Shown: positions 31,288 to 39,402 of the stretch, piece by piece
How positions within the stretch are numbered: the first letter of the stretch is position 1
Layout: each line of letters starts with the position of its first letter
NCBI GenBank assembly: GCA_020427155.1
Contig: JAGQOW010000011.1
Span: forward strand, 1-64,000
Direction: 5' to 3'
Source of the DNA: Planctomycetales bacterium
GTDB lineage: Bacteria > Planctomycetota > Planctomycetia > Pirellulales > Lacipirellulaceae
DNA: 64,000 nucleotides
The notes under the pieces: generated by a model
What the model saw: only the letters and a program-made list of their open reading frames with translations
Told to the model about the DNA's origin: nothing
Database searches by the model: none
Program-made: the position numbers and the translations under genes

Positions 31288-32495
31288 TCAACCTCGCCGG
31301 CCGCGACGTCCTACATGGCTGGGGCAAGTTTCTGTTCACGGGCATTGGACTGGGCTTGCTGATCGGCGCGACCCTGACCATGGCCGGCGTGTTCCGCGGC
31401 ATGGTCGATGACGGCCAGGTGCTGATCGACAACAGCGGGGCCGACCTGTGGGTGGTACAGCAGGGCACGCTGGGACCGTACGCCGAACCCTCGTCAATCC
31501 GTGACGACGCCTGGCGCGGTATCGCTGGCATCCAGGGCGTGGCGGAAACCGGCAACGCGGCCTACCTGACGATCCAGATGGCACATGCCGGGAAGGACAC
31601 CCGTGTGATGATCGTCGGCATCGAAGTCGACCGCCCAGAGACGGGTGGGCGCCCCGGCGCACCGCCCTACCTGACTGCCGGCCGGCCGATCCTACAAGGC
31701 CATTACGAAGCCATCGCCGACGAAAGGACCGGGCTTGCGCTCGGAGAACGCGTCAAGATTCGCCGCCACGACTACACCGTGGTTGGCCTGACGCGGCGCA
31801 TGGTGTCGTCCTCGGGCGATCCGATGATCTTCGTGCCGCTCAAAGACGCGCAGGAGATACAGTTCCTCAAGGACAACGATGCGTTGGTCAACGAACGCGC
31901 TCGTACCGCGGCCAACCCGGCGTTCAACCGCCCCGGCATACCCGGCCTGCTCGAAGCAGCGCAGGCCAGCGTCTCCCAGGCACGCAGCGTGAATACGGTG
32001 CTGGTACGACTCGCACCGGGGGCCGACGCGGAAGCTGTCGCCGGCGAAATCCAGCGCTGGAAACGCCTGACCGCCTACACCAAGGCGCAGATGGAAGACA
32101 TCCTCGTCGCCAAGCTGATCGCCACCTCGGCCAAGCAGATCGGCATGTTCCTCGTCATCCTCGCCATTGTTACCGCCGCCATCGTCGCCTTCATCATCTA
32201 CACAATGACCCTGGCTAAAGTACGGGAAATCGCGGTGCTGAAACTGATCGGCGCGAAGAACCGGATCATCGCCGGCATGATTCTGCAACAGGCGCTGGCG
32301 CTCGGCGTAATCGGCTTCCTCGTCGGTCGCATCGCCGCCGGCCTGTGGGGGCCAGCCTTCCCGAAATACGTGCTGCTTCTGCCGCAGGATGCCCTCAGCG
32401 GCTTCGCCATTGTGATGACGATCTGCGCACTGGCGAGTAGCGTCGCCATTCGCGCCGCCTTGGCAATCGATCCCGCGGAGGCCATCGGTGGATAG
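31284..32495 (+). CDS. FtsX/MacB-like ABC exporter permease
   Basis: A 403-residue permease with the FtsX/MacB plan: one N-terminal transmembrane segment (FLFTGIGLGLLIGATLTMAGVF), a large periplasmic domain (about 45-270), then three C-terminal transmembrane segments (IGMFLVILAIVTAAIVAFIIYT; MILQQALALGVIGFLVGRIA; FAIVMTICALASSVAI). With the adaptor and the ATPase it forms a tripartite DevBCA-like exporter. The ATPase gene starts within its last codons. Confidence 0.9.
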   Translation: MINLAGRDVLHGWGKFLFTGIGLGLLIGATLTMAGVFRGMVDDGQVLIDNSGADLWVVQQGTLGPYAEPSSIRDDAWRGIAGIQGVAETGNAAYLTIQMAHAGKDTRVMIVGIEVDRPETGGRPGAPPYLTAGRPILQGHYEAIADERTGLALGERVKIRRHDYTVVGLTRRMVSSSGDPMIFVPLKDAQEIQFLKDNDALVNERARTAANPAFNRPGIPGLLEAAQASVSQARSVNTVLVRLAPGADAEAVAGEIQRWKRLTAYTKAQMEDILVAKLIATSAKQIGMFLVILAIVTAAIVAFIIYTMTLAKVREIAVLKLIGAKNRIIAGMILQQALALGVIGFLVGRIAAGLWGPAFPKYVLLLPQDALSGFAIVMTICALASSVAIRAALAIDPAEAIGG

Positions 32496-33207
32496 GCTGG
32501 ATAACCCGCCCGCGATCTGCCTTACCGGCCTGAAGAAGCGCTACGGCACCGGCGATGCTGCCGTCGATGCGCTGAAGGGCGTGGACATGACCATCTGGCC
32601 GGGCGAGGTGGTTGGCCTGGTCGGCCCCAGTGGCTCGGGCAAGAGCACGCTGCTGAAATGCCTGGGCGCGGTAATTGAACCTACCGCCGGGCGTATGGAA
32701 CTGGCCGGCGAGGTGATCTACGACGACGCCTGGAAGATTCCCGACTTGCGTGCGCTGCGCCGCGACCGTATCGGTTTCGTCTTCCAGGCGCCCTATCTAA
32801 TTCCCTTCCTCGACGTTACCGACAACGTCGCGCTGTTGCCGATGCTGGCGGGCCAGGACAACGCCGCCGCCCGCAAGCGCGCGCTGGAACTCCTGACCGC
32901 GCTCGATGTGCGGCACCGCGCCGGAGCGCAGGTGTCGCAACTTTCCGGCGGCGAGCAGCAGCGCGTCGCGATTGCCCGCTCGCTGGCCAACCACGCGCCG
33001 GTGATCCTTGCCGACGAGCCAACCGCGCCGTTGGATTCCGAGCGGGCGCTGACGGTGGTGCGCATCCTCAACGATCTGGCACGCCAATACCGTACCGCGA
33101 TCATCGTCGTCACCCATGACGAAAAAATTATCCCCACCTTCAAACGGATTTACCACATTCGCGACGGCAGGACCCATGAAGAGGCCGGCGAGGGGCGGGC
33201 AATCTGA
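32488..33207 (+). CDS. ABC exporter ATPase, MacB/LolD/DevA type
   Basis: A 239-residue ATPase. Walker A GPSGSGKSTLL, Q-loop FVFQAPYLIPFLDV, signature LSGGEQQRVAIARSLA, Walker B VILADEPTAPLDS and switch His VVTHDEKI are present. GTG 32488 overlaps the permease by eight bases. It ends the TetR-adaptor-permease-ATPase operon. The substrate is unknown; related systems export lipids, peptides or toxic compounds. Confidence 0.93.
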   Translation: MDRLDNPPAICLTGLKKRYGTGDAAVDALKGVDMTIWPGEVVGLVGPSGSGKSTLLKCLGAVIEPTAGRMELAGEVIYDDAWKIPDLRALRRDRIGFVFQAPYLIPFLDVTDNVALLPMLAGQDNAAARKRALELLTALDVRHRAGAQVSQLSGGEQQRVAIARSLANHAPVILADEPTAPLDSERALTVVRILNDLARQYRTAIIVVTHDEKIIPTFKRIYHIRDGRTHEEAGEGRAI

Positions 33208-33860
33208 CGACCGGCTGCCGCCTTAGGAGCGAGGCGCTCACAGGCAATTGCAATAGAGCATTCACGCTCCGCATGGAAGTATCTGGAAATTATGTTTTCA
33301 GGCCAGCCATTGCAGGCTTTGCGCGGTGTGCCGGGACTAAGTATGGTGCGTTAAGTTTGTGCGCTCATACGTCCCCGTAGTCAGTAGCTTTGCCTGATTG
33401 GGAAGTGGCGGGTCGATGCAAGCAAGCAACGACCGGTAACCGATCTACTGCCGCCCACCACAGCCCAATTCTCCAGCGTCAGCAATGGCCGACGAACTGT
33501 CGGCCAGCTTTTTCGTGGACCGACTGCTCGACTCCGAAACCTGCCGTGCCCGTGAACAACTCTTGCGAGAGGCAATCTTTTTTTCAGATATAAAGCTGAC
33601 ATCTTCTGGTAGCTATGTGTTGAGAAACCGGGGTTACCCGAAGGCAATCTACCCACTACCAACGACTCAGACCGAGACAATAGTCATTGCATTCATGATA
33701 ATTACCATTATCAAGAACGCGATTTTTTGCCGATATCTTTGCCTATCCTGAATGCGACAGCCGGAAGGGTATATAGATCAACACGTTGGGTTGCTGGTCA
33801 TAGCATGCAGACTTGATGACCCCGTTCGCCAGTCCTAGACGAGGATTCCTGACACTTTCA
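33208..33860. other. Gene-poor stretch after the efflux operon
   Basis: No gene I can support. A possible 88-codon plus-strand frame at 33485-33751 changes character after about 30 codons into AT-rich sequence and has no ribosome site. The region is probably the scar between cargo and ICE backbone. Confidence 0.35.
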
Positions 33861-33867
33861 TCACCTT

Positions 33868-34036
33868 GTCGACTGCTAGACGATCAACGAAGTTGCGACA
33901 TGGCCCTGACTCGACCGCTAGCCGACCGCCAGTCGACTTCTCATGCGTGGTCGTGACGCCTTGTCGACCGCTAGTCATCACATCCACAACCAAATTGGCA
34001 TCCTGGCGAGACAGTCGACTGTCTGTCGACTGATAG
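33868..34036. repeat. Cluster of 12-bp GTCGACYGCTAG repeats (right of par operon)
   Basis: Units at 33868-33879, 33910-33921, 33921-33932, 33963-33974, 34014-34025 and 34025-34036 match a consensus like GTCGACCGCTAG with few changes. Adjacent pairs overlap by one base, giving an 11-bp period, about one helical turn. The same repeat occurs at 37422-37506 on the other side of the par operon. Part of this cluster lies in the 3' coding end of the WGR-like gene. Likely protein-binding sites (centromere or operator). Confidence 0.65.
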
Positions 34037-34237
34037 GTAGCCACGGCGCAAGCGGGTCTTTTGAATACGCCGAAACTCTCGGACGGCAGATTCCTCATCG
34101 AAGAACACCTGGCGCTTGGTGCCACCGCGACGATTCAACAAGCCCCACCATTGGCGATACAAAATGAAGGCACCAAAGAGATCCTGATCCAGCCTCAATA
34201 GGTAGCCGCGTTTCTCGGTCTTGAATTCAACGCGCAC
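33971..34237 (-). CDS. WGR-domain-like small protein
   Basis: An 88-residue protein: FKTEKRGYLLRLDQDLFGAFILYRQWWGLLNRRGG and FFDEESAVREFRRIQKTRLRRGYL resemble a WGR domain (W-G-R core replaced here by WGLLNRRGG), found in some nucleic-acid-binding proteins. GTG 34237 follows GGAGG and overlaps the integrase stop by 11 bases. The last 15 codons run through the GTCGAC repeats, so the C-terminus may be non-essential. Last gene of the par operon. Confidence 0.6.
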   Translation of the reverse strand: MRVEFKTEKRGYLLRLDQDLFGAFILYRQWWGLLNRRGGTKRQVFFDEESAVREFRRIQKTRLRRGYLSVDRQSTVSPGCQFGCGCDD

Positions 34238-36128
34238 GGCTTTCCTCCAGGTCGGTCACCTCCTGCCACAGACGTTCCGAGTCCGATTCGGTATAGATGC
34301 TCGTGGTGGCTACGCTGGCATGACCGAGGAGCTTTTGGATCAGATTGACCGGTACTCCAGAGCTCCCCATATGACTGCCGCAGGTGTGCCGAAGCCAATG
34401 TACTGAGGCATGCTCGAACGCCGACGCCTCATGTTTCTTCCCTAATGCGTGAAGAGCGAGAGCGGCCTCCTGGAAAAATCCACGAAATGCCTTGTACAGC
34501 CCACTGGCTGAAAGAGGTTCGGTCCCGTTGATTCGGGCGAGCAGGGGGGTATCCAATGGGTTGGCGAGTGGGTCTGGATCAAGATTGCGATGCTCCAGGT
34601 ACTGAGCAAGAAGGATCAGGATTCGCTCCGGTATCGGTACCGCCCGCCACTTGGCGCCTTTCCCCAAGACCTTAAGCATCCATCGAACTCCGGTTCCATC
34701 CCTTACTGGCATCGTGTACAGCCGGCCAAGTGTTGCATCTACGAGCTCGGACAATCGCAACCCAGTGGCGTAAGCAAAGGGGAGGGCGAACTGGAGTCGT
34801 CTGGTGTGGTCCGTTGGTTCCATAGATGCGAGATGCGACATCAGGAACTCCCACTGTCCAGATGAAAATACTCGGGTCAGTTCGACATCCTCAGGCTCAT
34901 CTTTGCTTTTGGACAGCGATTTGCCAACGCCGTCCCAGGGATTGAACGCGCAGTACTGAACGCGAACCAGCCACTCAAACAGTCCGCTGACGATAGTGAT
35001 CGAATGTTTAACGCTTGAAGCGGACAGGGCGCCGTCAAAGGGGCGCCAGTCGGGGCTGAATCGTTGTGTGTTCCTGGGAGCGATCCAGGCAGATTGAGCG
35101 ATCCTGAACGTCCAATCCGCTGGGTCAGTGCGCCCAAGGAAGGAAAGCCAGTCGCGGTATATGGCACAGTCATCGACAGTCATGTCAGACAATGCCTTCC
35201 CCTGCTCGATGACAGCCCATAGGAGCATTCGCTCAGCCTCCTTTCGGTAGGCGCGCTGGGTATTGGTATTGCCAGATTTGGTTGCGAGCCAGGCATGAAT
35301 GGCCTGGTGATCGTTGCAGGCGTTGATGCGTGGCGGTCCTGGCCACCGATTGGATCCGGTTCCTCCATCGATGGAGTCAGGTACTGCCAGTGACTCTATC
35401 GGCACGATCGCGGTCTGGGTATCGCGCTGCTGAAGGAGCCTAGGTAGAGCCAGGGTTCTCAATGGAGAAAGAGAGTGGTCGGGTAGTTCCCCAAGAGTTG
35501 ATTCGTAACCGCGAAGCCACTCTACGATTCGTGATGCCCCCTTCTCCCCAAGCTTTGGAACGGTAAGCCACCATCGATACCCTTTTCGCCGGACTCGATC
35601 GATCAGGGCGCCAATGGTTGGGATATCAGCGAGCATCAAGCGATTGGCGACCACCGGATCAAACCAGGCGGAGACGAAGTCTTCAGTTACCGGATCTGTA
35701 GCCAGAAGGTTTTCAATCCAGACCAGTGCTTCGATCTGACGACCCATCAGCTTCTGTCGCTGTCGCGCTTTCTTGTCAGCGGCCTGCGGGTAGGATTCCA
35801 GAAAGAGGCGAATCAACTCCTCTTCGGTATAGAAACCACTGGGATCGCGCTCGGCCTGGAAGTCTTCTAGCGTTGGTATCACGGTTGACGGTGGCTCTGG
35901 TCCGACTGCGAAGGACAGCCGAAGGAGTCGTGCCTCGCCATGCTTTCCATTTCGCAGTGCCGCTTGCCGTATCGTGTCGCCGATCCACGTCAGAGTTGTC
36001 TTGGCGAGTCGCAGGTCGAGTCCGGTCTCGAGGTATCTGTCTGCCAGCGTCTTGAGTGGCACGCCTTGCAACCAACCTCTGTAAAGGGCGAGGTGATGCC
36101 TGCCCAGCTTGCGCTCCGGATTGGCCAT
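34227..36128 (-). CDS. Large tyrosine integrase in the par operon
   Basis: A 633-residue site-specific recombinase. An unusual N-terminal region of about 280 residues (with a helix-hairpin-like segment GYRWWLTVPKLGEKGASRIVEWLRG) precedes a SAM-like core-binding domain and the catalytic domain: Arg in YATGLRLSELVDATLG, HWLRHTCGSHMGSSG (HxxR), LLGHASVATTSIYTESDSERLW (His, Tyr). It is translated from ATG 36128, three bases after the StbB-like stop, with GGAGGCGG upstream. A recombinase inside a partition operon suggests resolution of element multimers, though it could be a second integrase. Confidence 0.85.
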   Translation of the reverse strand: MANPERKLGRHHLALYRGWLQGVPLKTLADRYLETGLDLRLAKTTLTWIGDTIRQAALRNGKHGEARLLRLSFAVGPEPPSTVIPTLEDFQAERDPSGFYTEEELIRLFLESYPQAADKKARQRQKLMGRQIEALVWIENLLATDPVTEDFVSAWFDPVVANRLMLADIPTIGALIDRVRRKGYRWWLTVPKLGEKGASRIVEWLRGYESTLGELPDHSLSPLRTLALPRLLQQRDTQTAIVPIESLAVPDSIDGGTGSNRWPGPPRINACNDHQAIHAWLATKSGNTNTQRAYRKEAERMLLWAVIEQGKALSDMTVDDCAIYRDWLSFLGRTDPADWTFRIAQSAWIAPRNTQRFSPDWRPFDGALSASSVKHSITIVSGLFEWLVRVQYCAFNPWDGVGKSLSKSKDEPEDVELTRVFSSGQWEFLMSHLASMEPTDHTRRLQFALPFAYATGLRLSELVDATLGRLYTMPVRDGTGVRWMLKVLGKGAKWRAVPIPERILILLAQYLEHRNLDPDPLANPLDTPLLARINGTEPLSASGLYKAFRGFFQEAALALHALGKKHEASAFEHASVHWLRHTCGSHMGSSGVPVNLIQKLLGHASVATTSIYTESDSERLWQEVTDLEESRAR

Positions 36129-36131
36129 TAC

Positions 36132-36389
36132 TTACAAGCCGCCTCCGAGACGTTTGGCTATGGCCTGGACTTTACCCAGCGATGAATCAGCCTCCGGAAT
36201 TGATGGCCGGGCACCTTGTGTTGAACCGCCGTGATCAGAGGCATTCATGCCTCCAGATACCGCTGCAACACCGATGGTAGCCAAGGCCCGGACACGTTCC
36301 GCCCGGAGTCGGGATGGCACGCTGATCAGGTCAGCATAGAGTTCCGGACTCCCTTCAGTCACACTCAGCAGAATCCGGATCGACGTCAC
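36132..36389 (-). CDS. Small ParR/StbB-like partner of ParM
   Basis: An 85-residue protein whose GTG start overlaps the ParM stop (GTGA). It opens TSIRILLSVTEGSPELYADL, consistent with a ribbon-helix-helix strand-helix start, and has a flexible tail ending GKVQAIAKRLGGG. In actin-type partition systems the gene after parM encodes the centromere-binding adaptor. The assignment rests on position, size and the nearby phased repeats rather than strong similarity. Confidence 0.5.
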   Translation of the reverse strand: MTSIRILLSVTEGSPELYADLISVPSRLRAERVRALATIGVAAVSGGMNASDHGGSTQGARPSIPEADSSLGKVQAIAKRLGGGL

Positions 36390-37360
36390 AGTGATGCCCC
36401 CATGAACCAGAAGCCACGGGCGTTTGAAAACACTGGATCCTTGGTTGTCGCTACAGATAGCTGAGGGAATGCAGCCGCTACCGCACTCTGAAAGAACGTT
36501 GCCCCACCGCCCACAAGAAGAACCCGGTCGGCAGACTCGCTCTCTTTGCGCAAGGATTTTTGAATCGATTCGATGACAATCGGTGCAACTTTCCTCGTCG
36601 CCTGATCGATATACGGGGCAAGCTCGACGCGCTGGCCGAGAACGAGAACATCCGATTTGCCGCTGCGGATGGCGTTCTCCAATTTCTCCGTGCTGACGTT
36701 GGAGCCATGATCCTTGGCAATCAGTCGGGAGGCTTCCTCAAGCACGACTGACGAGGCTTCCAGGCAAGTCCCGGAGGATTGACGATGCAGGTCCGATTCT
36801 GCGATCACAACCCAGTCGACAGAAAAGAAGCCTGGGTCGATCACGAGTACGCGGGCATCTTCGACATCTGCGTTGCCACCTGCAATGAAATCAAGGAAGC
36901 CACCTACCGGTTGAGGGATTACCTTGACTGCTTCGACAGAAACAGATCGCTTCGGGGTGACTTGATGGTTGCCCCGCATCTTTTCCGTAACGGCTTTTCG
37001 CCTGTCTTCATCAAGGTATTGGGTGACAGGCAGACCAGTTACCAGAGTGTCGATGTGTTCCATTTCAGACAGCAGCAGACCCGCGTGAAAGAGTGCCTGG
37101 TACGACGCACTTGAGGGATAGTCCGCATGCAGCGAACGACTCCACAGTTCGGCCCTATCTGGAGAAACTCCGGCAATAAAAGGCTCTCCATTTACCTGAA
37201 CGTGGAGAAAATCCTCCTGAGCTCTTCCGTCGAATCGCGAGCTGAAGCGATCCGTGGGAGCTGCACCGGCTGGACGAAGAACGGTTGTCGGGCTTGCGCC
37301 TTTCTTGCCGTAGGCGAGTTTTAGATTGGAATACCCGATATCGATGCCAAGAATGTTCAA
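36386..37360 (-). CDS. parM-like: ParM/StbA-type actin-like partition ATPase
   Basis: A 324-residue actin-like ATPase. Phosphate 1 motif NILGIDIGYSNLKLAYG at the start, phosphate 2 VLVIDPGFFSVDWVV, and adenosine motif RVLLVGGGATFFQSAV near the end are clear. The start is TTG 37360, placed by GGAGG five bases upstream; a longer frame from 37420 lacks a ribosome site. It would form filaments that separate copies of the excised, circular element. The repeats at 37422-37506 lie directly upstream, as parC lies upstream of parM in plasmid R1. Confidence 0.85.
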   Translation of the reverse strand: MNILGIDIGYSNLKLAYGKKGASPTTVLRPAGAAPTDRFSSRFDGRAQEDFLHVQVNGEPFIAGVSPDRAELWSRSLHADYPSSASYQALFHAGLLLSEMEHIDTLVTGLPVTQYLDEDRRKAVTEKMRGNHQVTPKRSVSVEAVKVIPQPVGGFLDFIAGGNADVEDARVLVIDPGFFSVDWVVIAESDLHRQSSGTCLEASSVVLEEASRLIAKDHGSNVSTEKLENAIRSGKSDVLVLGQRVELAPYIDQATRKVAPIVIESIQKSLRKESESADRVLLVGGGATFFQSAVAAAFPQLSVATTKDPVFSNARGFWFMGASL

Positions 37361-37421
37361 GTCGACCTCCTGTGAGGCGGCACAGCGCCGCAAGTCATCG
37401 CCACAAATGTGTGGCACCACA

Positions 37422-37506
37422 GTGCACTGCTAGTCGACCGTTAGAGAACAACTGGTCAGATTTTCGGCGGTTGATCCCGTCTTGCCGACTGCTAGTGCAC
37501 CGCTAG
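37422..37506. repeat. Paired 12-bp repeats upstream of parM
   Basis: GTGCACTGCTAG (37422-37433) with GTCGACCGTTAG (37433-37444), and GCCGACTGCTAG (37484-37495) with GTGCACCGCTAG (37495-37506). Each pair shares one base, giving an 11-bp period; the pairs are 62 bases apart. They cover the parM promoter region and match the cluster at 33868-34036. Confidence 0.65.
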
Positions 37507-37533
37507 GCAACATAGCAATCGCGATCCTCAAAA

Positions 37534-37574
37534 CGAGGGTGAAAAGCGCACAAACTGTGCGCTTTTCACCCTCG
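37534..37574. promoter_or_regulatory. Perfect 18-bp inverted repeat
   Basis: CGAGGGTGAAAAGCGCAC (37534-37551), spacer AAACT, GTGCGCTTTTCACCCTCG (37557-37574). Both arms contain the AAAAGCGCAC half-site seen upstream of the DUF4224 and DUF1845 genes, here as a full palindrome between the par operon and the MobI-side region. It could act as an operator for divergent promoters or as a strong hairpin near oriT. Confidence 0.6.
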
Positions 37575-37950
37575 AATTCAGTATCCCATTTGATAGTGTG
37601 CAGGGCTGCCAATCACTTTGCGTGTGGCGCGATGTGATCGATGCAGGCCTTGTTACGACACTTAGTGAGTAGAAATATGGGCTATCTGAAAGTCAAAAAC
37701 ACTCTGAGCAATTGCGCCCCGGAAAGCACCTATGAATACGCCGGCTGCGGTCACCTCGACGGTGGGCACTTCGTCAATCGCTTGTCCAGCTCTGGCACGT
37801 CAAAGCGTGAATGGCAGCAGCACTCGGGAGAAGCAATCTGGGGGCGGATTGCTCCTATGAATACGTTAGCAACCCGATTTTCCAAATCGGTAGCGTGGCT
37901 GTTGGAGCAATCTGGCAGCCGATTGCACAACGTAAAGGGTGCTAATCACC
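37575..37950. other. Hairpin-rich region, candidate oriT
   Basis: No gene supported. Contains AGCAATC/GATTGCT (37832-37853), CCGATTT/AAATCGG (37874-37890) and GCAATC/GATTGC (37907-37926), plus a 12-bp direct repeat CCTATGAATACG at 37729-37740 and 37854-37865. In SXT-type ICEs the oriT lies just upstream of mobI, and a MobI-like gene starts at 37951. The relaxase gene is not in the window. Confidence 0.45.
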
Positions 37951-38436
37951 ATGCCTGAACTACCAAAGGAAAGTCCCTGCCACGATCACGTGATCGGCTT
38001 ACTCGAACAGCGTATCGATCAGCTGTACCGAGATGGGAAAGCCATTGTCGATAGATACTGGAAAGTCATCTATGCCATGGAAAACAAGCTGCCTGGCTGG
38101 GAGAGCAAATGCCGGCTCCAAATCCGATGCATCGTGAAGGGTAACTCCATCCGCGCAGATTGGACTGAGATCAAATGGTACGGATCGTCGTCCAAGGGAG
38201 ATCGAAACTCAATTAGACGGCAGATCATCAAGCCCAAGGACTCCTATGGCTACACCCTCTCGAAGCTGAAGACGCTTGCGCCGGAATGGGCCAAGGAAAT
38301 CGTGGAGGAAACCGAGACGCAGTTGGTCGGCGTCAGAAGAGAGGCAAGTCATCTGGTCAAAGCGATCATGTATATCAAGCATGCCAGGACTGCCTTTAGT
38401 GAGGATATATCCGTGGAGGCAGGGGACGTCCCATGA
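37951..38436 (+). CDS. MobI-like conjugative transfer protein
   Basis: A 161-residue protein with an N-terminal helix (HVIGLLEQRIDQLYRDGKAIVDRYW) and a central IRCIVKGNSIRADWTEIKWYG block. This recalls MobI(A/C) proteins, which assist oriT recognition in SXT/R391 ICEs and IncA/C plasmids. The hairpin-rich upstream region supports this. The similarity is recognised by eye only. ATG 37951; the next gene overlaps its stop (ATGA). Confidence 0.5.
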   Translation: MPELPKESPCHDHVIGLLEQRIDQLYRDGKAIVDRYWKVIYAMENKLPGWESKCRLQIRCIVKGNSIRADWTEIKWYGSSSKGDRNSIRRQIIKPKDSYGYTLSKLKTLAPEWAKEIVEETETQLVGVRREASHLVKAIMYIKHARTAFSEDISVEAGDVP

Positions 38437-38726
38437 AGACGGAGGTCTGCATTAGAGAGTCCATCGACGGTGCCATTGATCGTGTCCTAGAGGACACTCG
38501 ACTATCCCCCACTGCACGGATCGTGGCCGCGTACTGTGTAAATCGCCCCGACCGTTGGAAGCTGGGTTCAGCAAACATCAGGCAAGCCCTTGGCCTTGGG
38601 CTGGGCATGTGGAGTAGCGCACGTCGTCAGCTCATTGCCACGGGATACTTGTCGCATTTCAGGATACGCGCCCCGGATGGTCTATGGGCATGGGTGTTCG
38701 AGGTAACGGACATACGAAAGAACTGA
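38433..38726 (+). CDS. 97-residue HTH-like hypothetical protein
   Basis: Overlaps the MobI-like gene by four bases. The segment LSPTARIVAAYCVNRPDRWKLGSANIRQALGLGLGMWSSARRQLIATGYLSH looks like a replication-initiator-style or MarR-style winged helix. It may be a DNA-binding partner of the upstream protein. No family assigned. Confidence 0.55.
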   Translation: MKTEVCIRESIDGAIDRVLEDTRLSPTARIVAAYCVNRPDRWKLGSANIRQALGLGLGMWSSARRQLIATGYLSHFRIRAPDGLWAWVFEVTDIRKN

Positions 38727-38802
38727 ATTCCCCGACTGGCAGATGTTTCTAAAGACTTAAACAAATTGACAACTACCGTTAATAAGGAACATACTGGCGG
38801 CC

Positions 38803-39402
38803 ATGGAAACTCATGCCAGCCAACTACTCGACCTGGCCAGATCCCGAGGCCTGATCACTGCTCACGATCTGGGAGTAGCAGGGATTCCTCGCGTCAGCCT
38901 GACCCGAGCGGTTCGGCGCGGGCAACTCGATCGTATTGGACGGGGTGTCTATGGGCTGCCAGGGCGAACCGTTACCGAGCACAGCACCTTTGCCGAGGTG
39001 TCCCTGCGGGTTCCGAAGGGTGTCGTCTGTCTGCTTTCCGCGCTACGCTTCCATGAGCTTACGACCCAGGCACCCTTCGAGGTTTGGCTTGCCATCGACA
39101 ACAAAGCGCTGGCCCCTCGTATTGACTATCCACCGCTGCGCATCGTTCGATTCTCAGGGGCGGCCATGAGCGAGGGCGTCGAGGAACATATCATCGACGG
39201 TGTGCCGGTTCACATCACCAGCGTTGCCAAGACCGTCGCTGACTGCTTCAAGTACCGGAACAAGATCGGTCTTGATGTAGCGCTTGAAGCCCTGCGCGAA
39301 GCCTGGCACGGGAAACGTATGACCAGTGACGATCTGTGGGCCATGGCCAAGGTCTCCCGGGTGGCCAATGTCATGCGCCCCTATCTGGAAGCCATCGCAT
39401 GA
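38803..39402 (+). CDS. abiEi: AbiEi-type antitoxin
   Basis: A 199-residue type IV antitoxin. The N-terminal winged helix (QLLDLARSRGLITAHDLGVAGIPRVSLTRAVRRGQLDRIGRGVYGLPG) is followed by the AbiEi C-terminal domain (ITSVAKTVADCFKYRNKIGLDVALEALREAW). It represses its own promoter; a TTGACA at 38766-38771 with CATACT 18 bases on is a candidate. Four-base overlap with the toxin gene. AbiE systems give abortive infection against phage. Confidence 0.92.
   Translation: METHASQLLDLARSRGLITAHDLGVAGIPRVSLTRAVRRGQLDRIGRGVYGLPGRTVTEHSTFAEVSLRVPKGVVCLLSALRFHELTTQAPFEVWLAIDNKALAPRIDYPPLRIVRFSGAAMSEGVEEHIIDGVPVHITSVAKTVADCFKYRNKIGLDVALEALREAWHGKRMTSDDLWAMAKVSRVANVMRPYLEAIA

Noticed and set aside
33485..33751. 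88-codon plus-strand frame after the efflux operon
   Set aside because: No ribosome site, mixed composition and no similarity recognised; probably a remnant.
33868..37506. CRISPR array
   Set aside because: The repeated units are only 12 bp, partly tandem with 11-bp spacing and without uniform spacers, so protein-binding sites fit better.
37641..37958. 105-codon plus-strand frame
   Set aside because: It passes through several hairpins and a direct repeat of the candidate oriT; no coding-like pattern.
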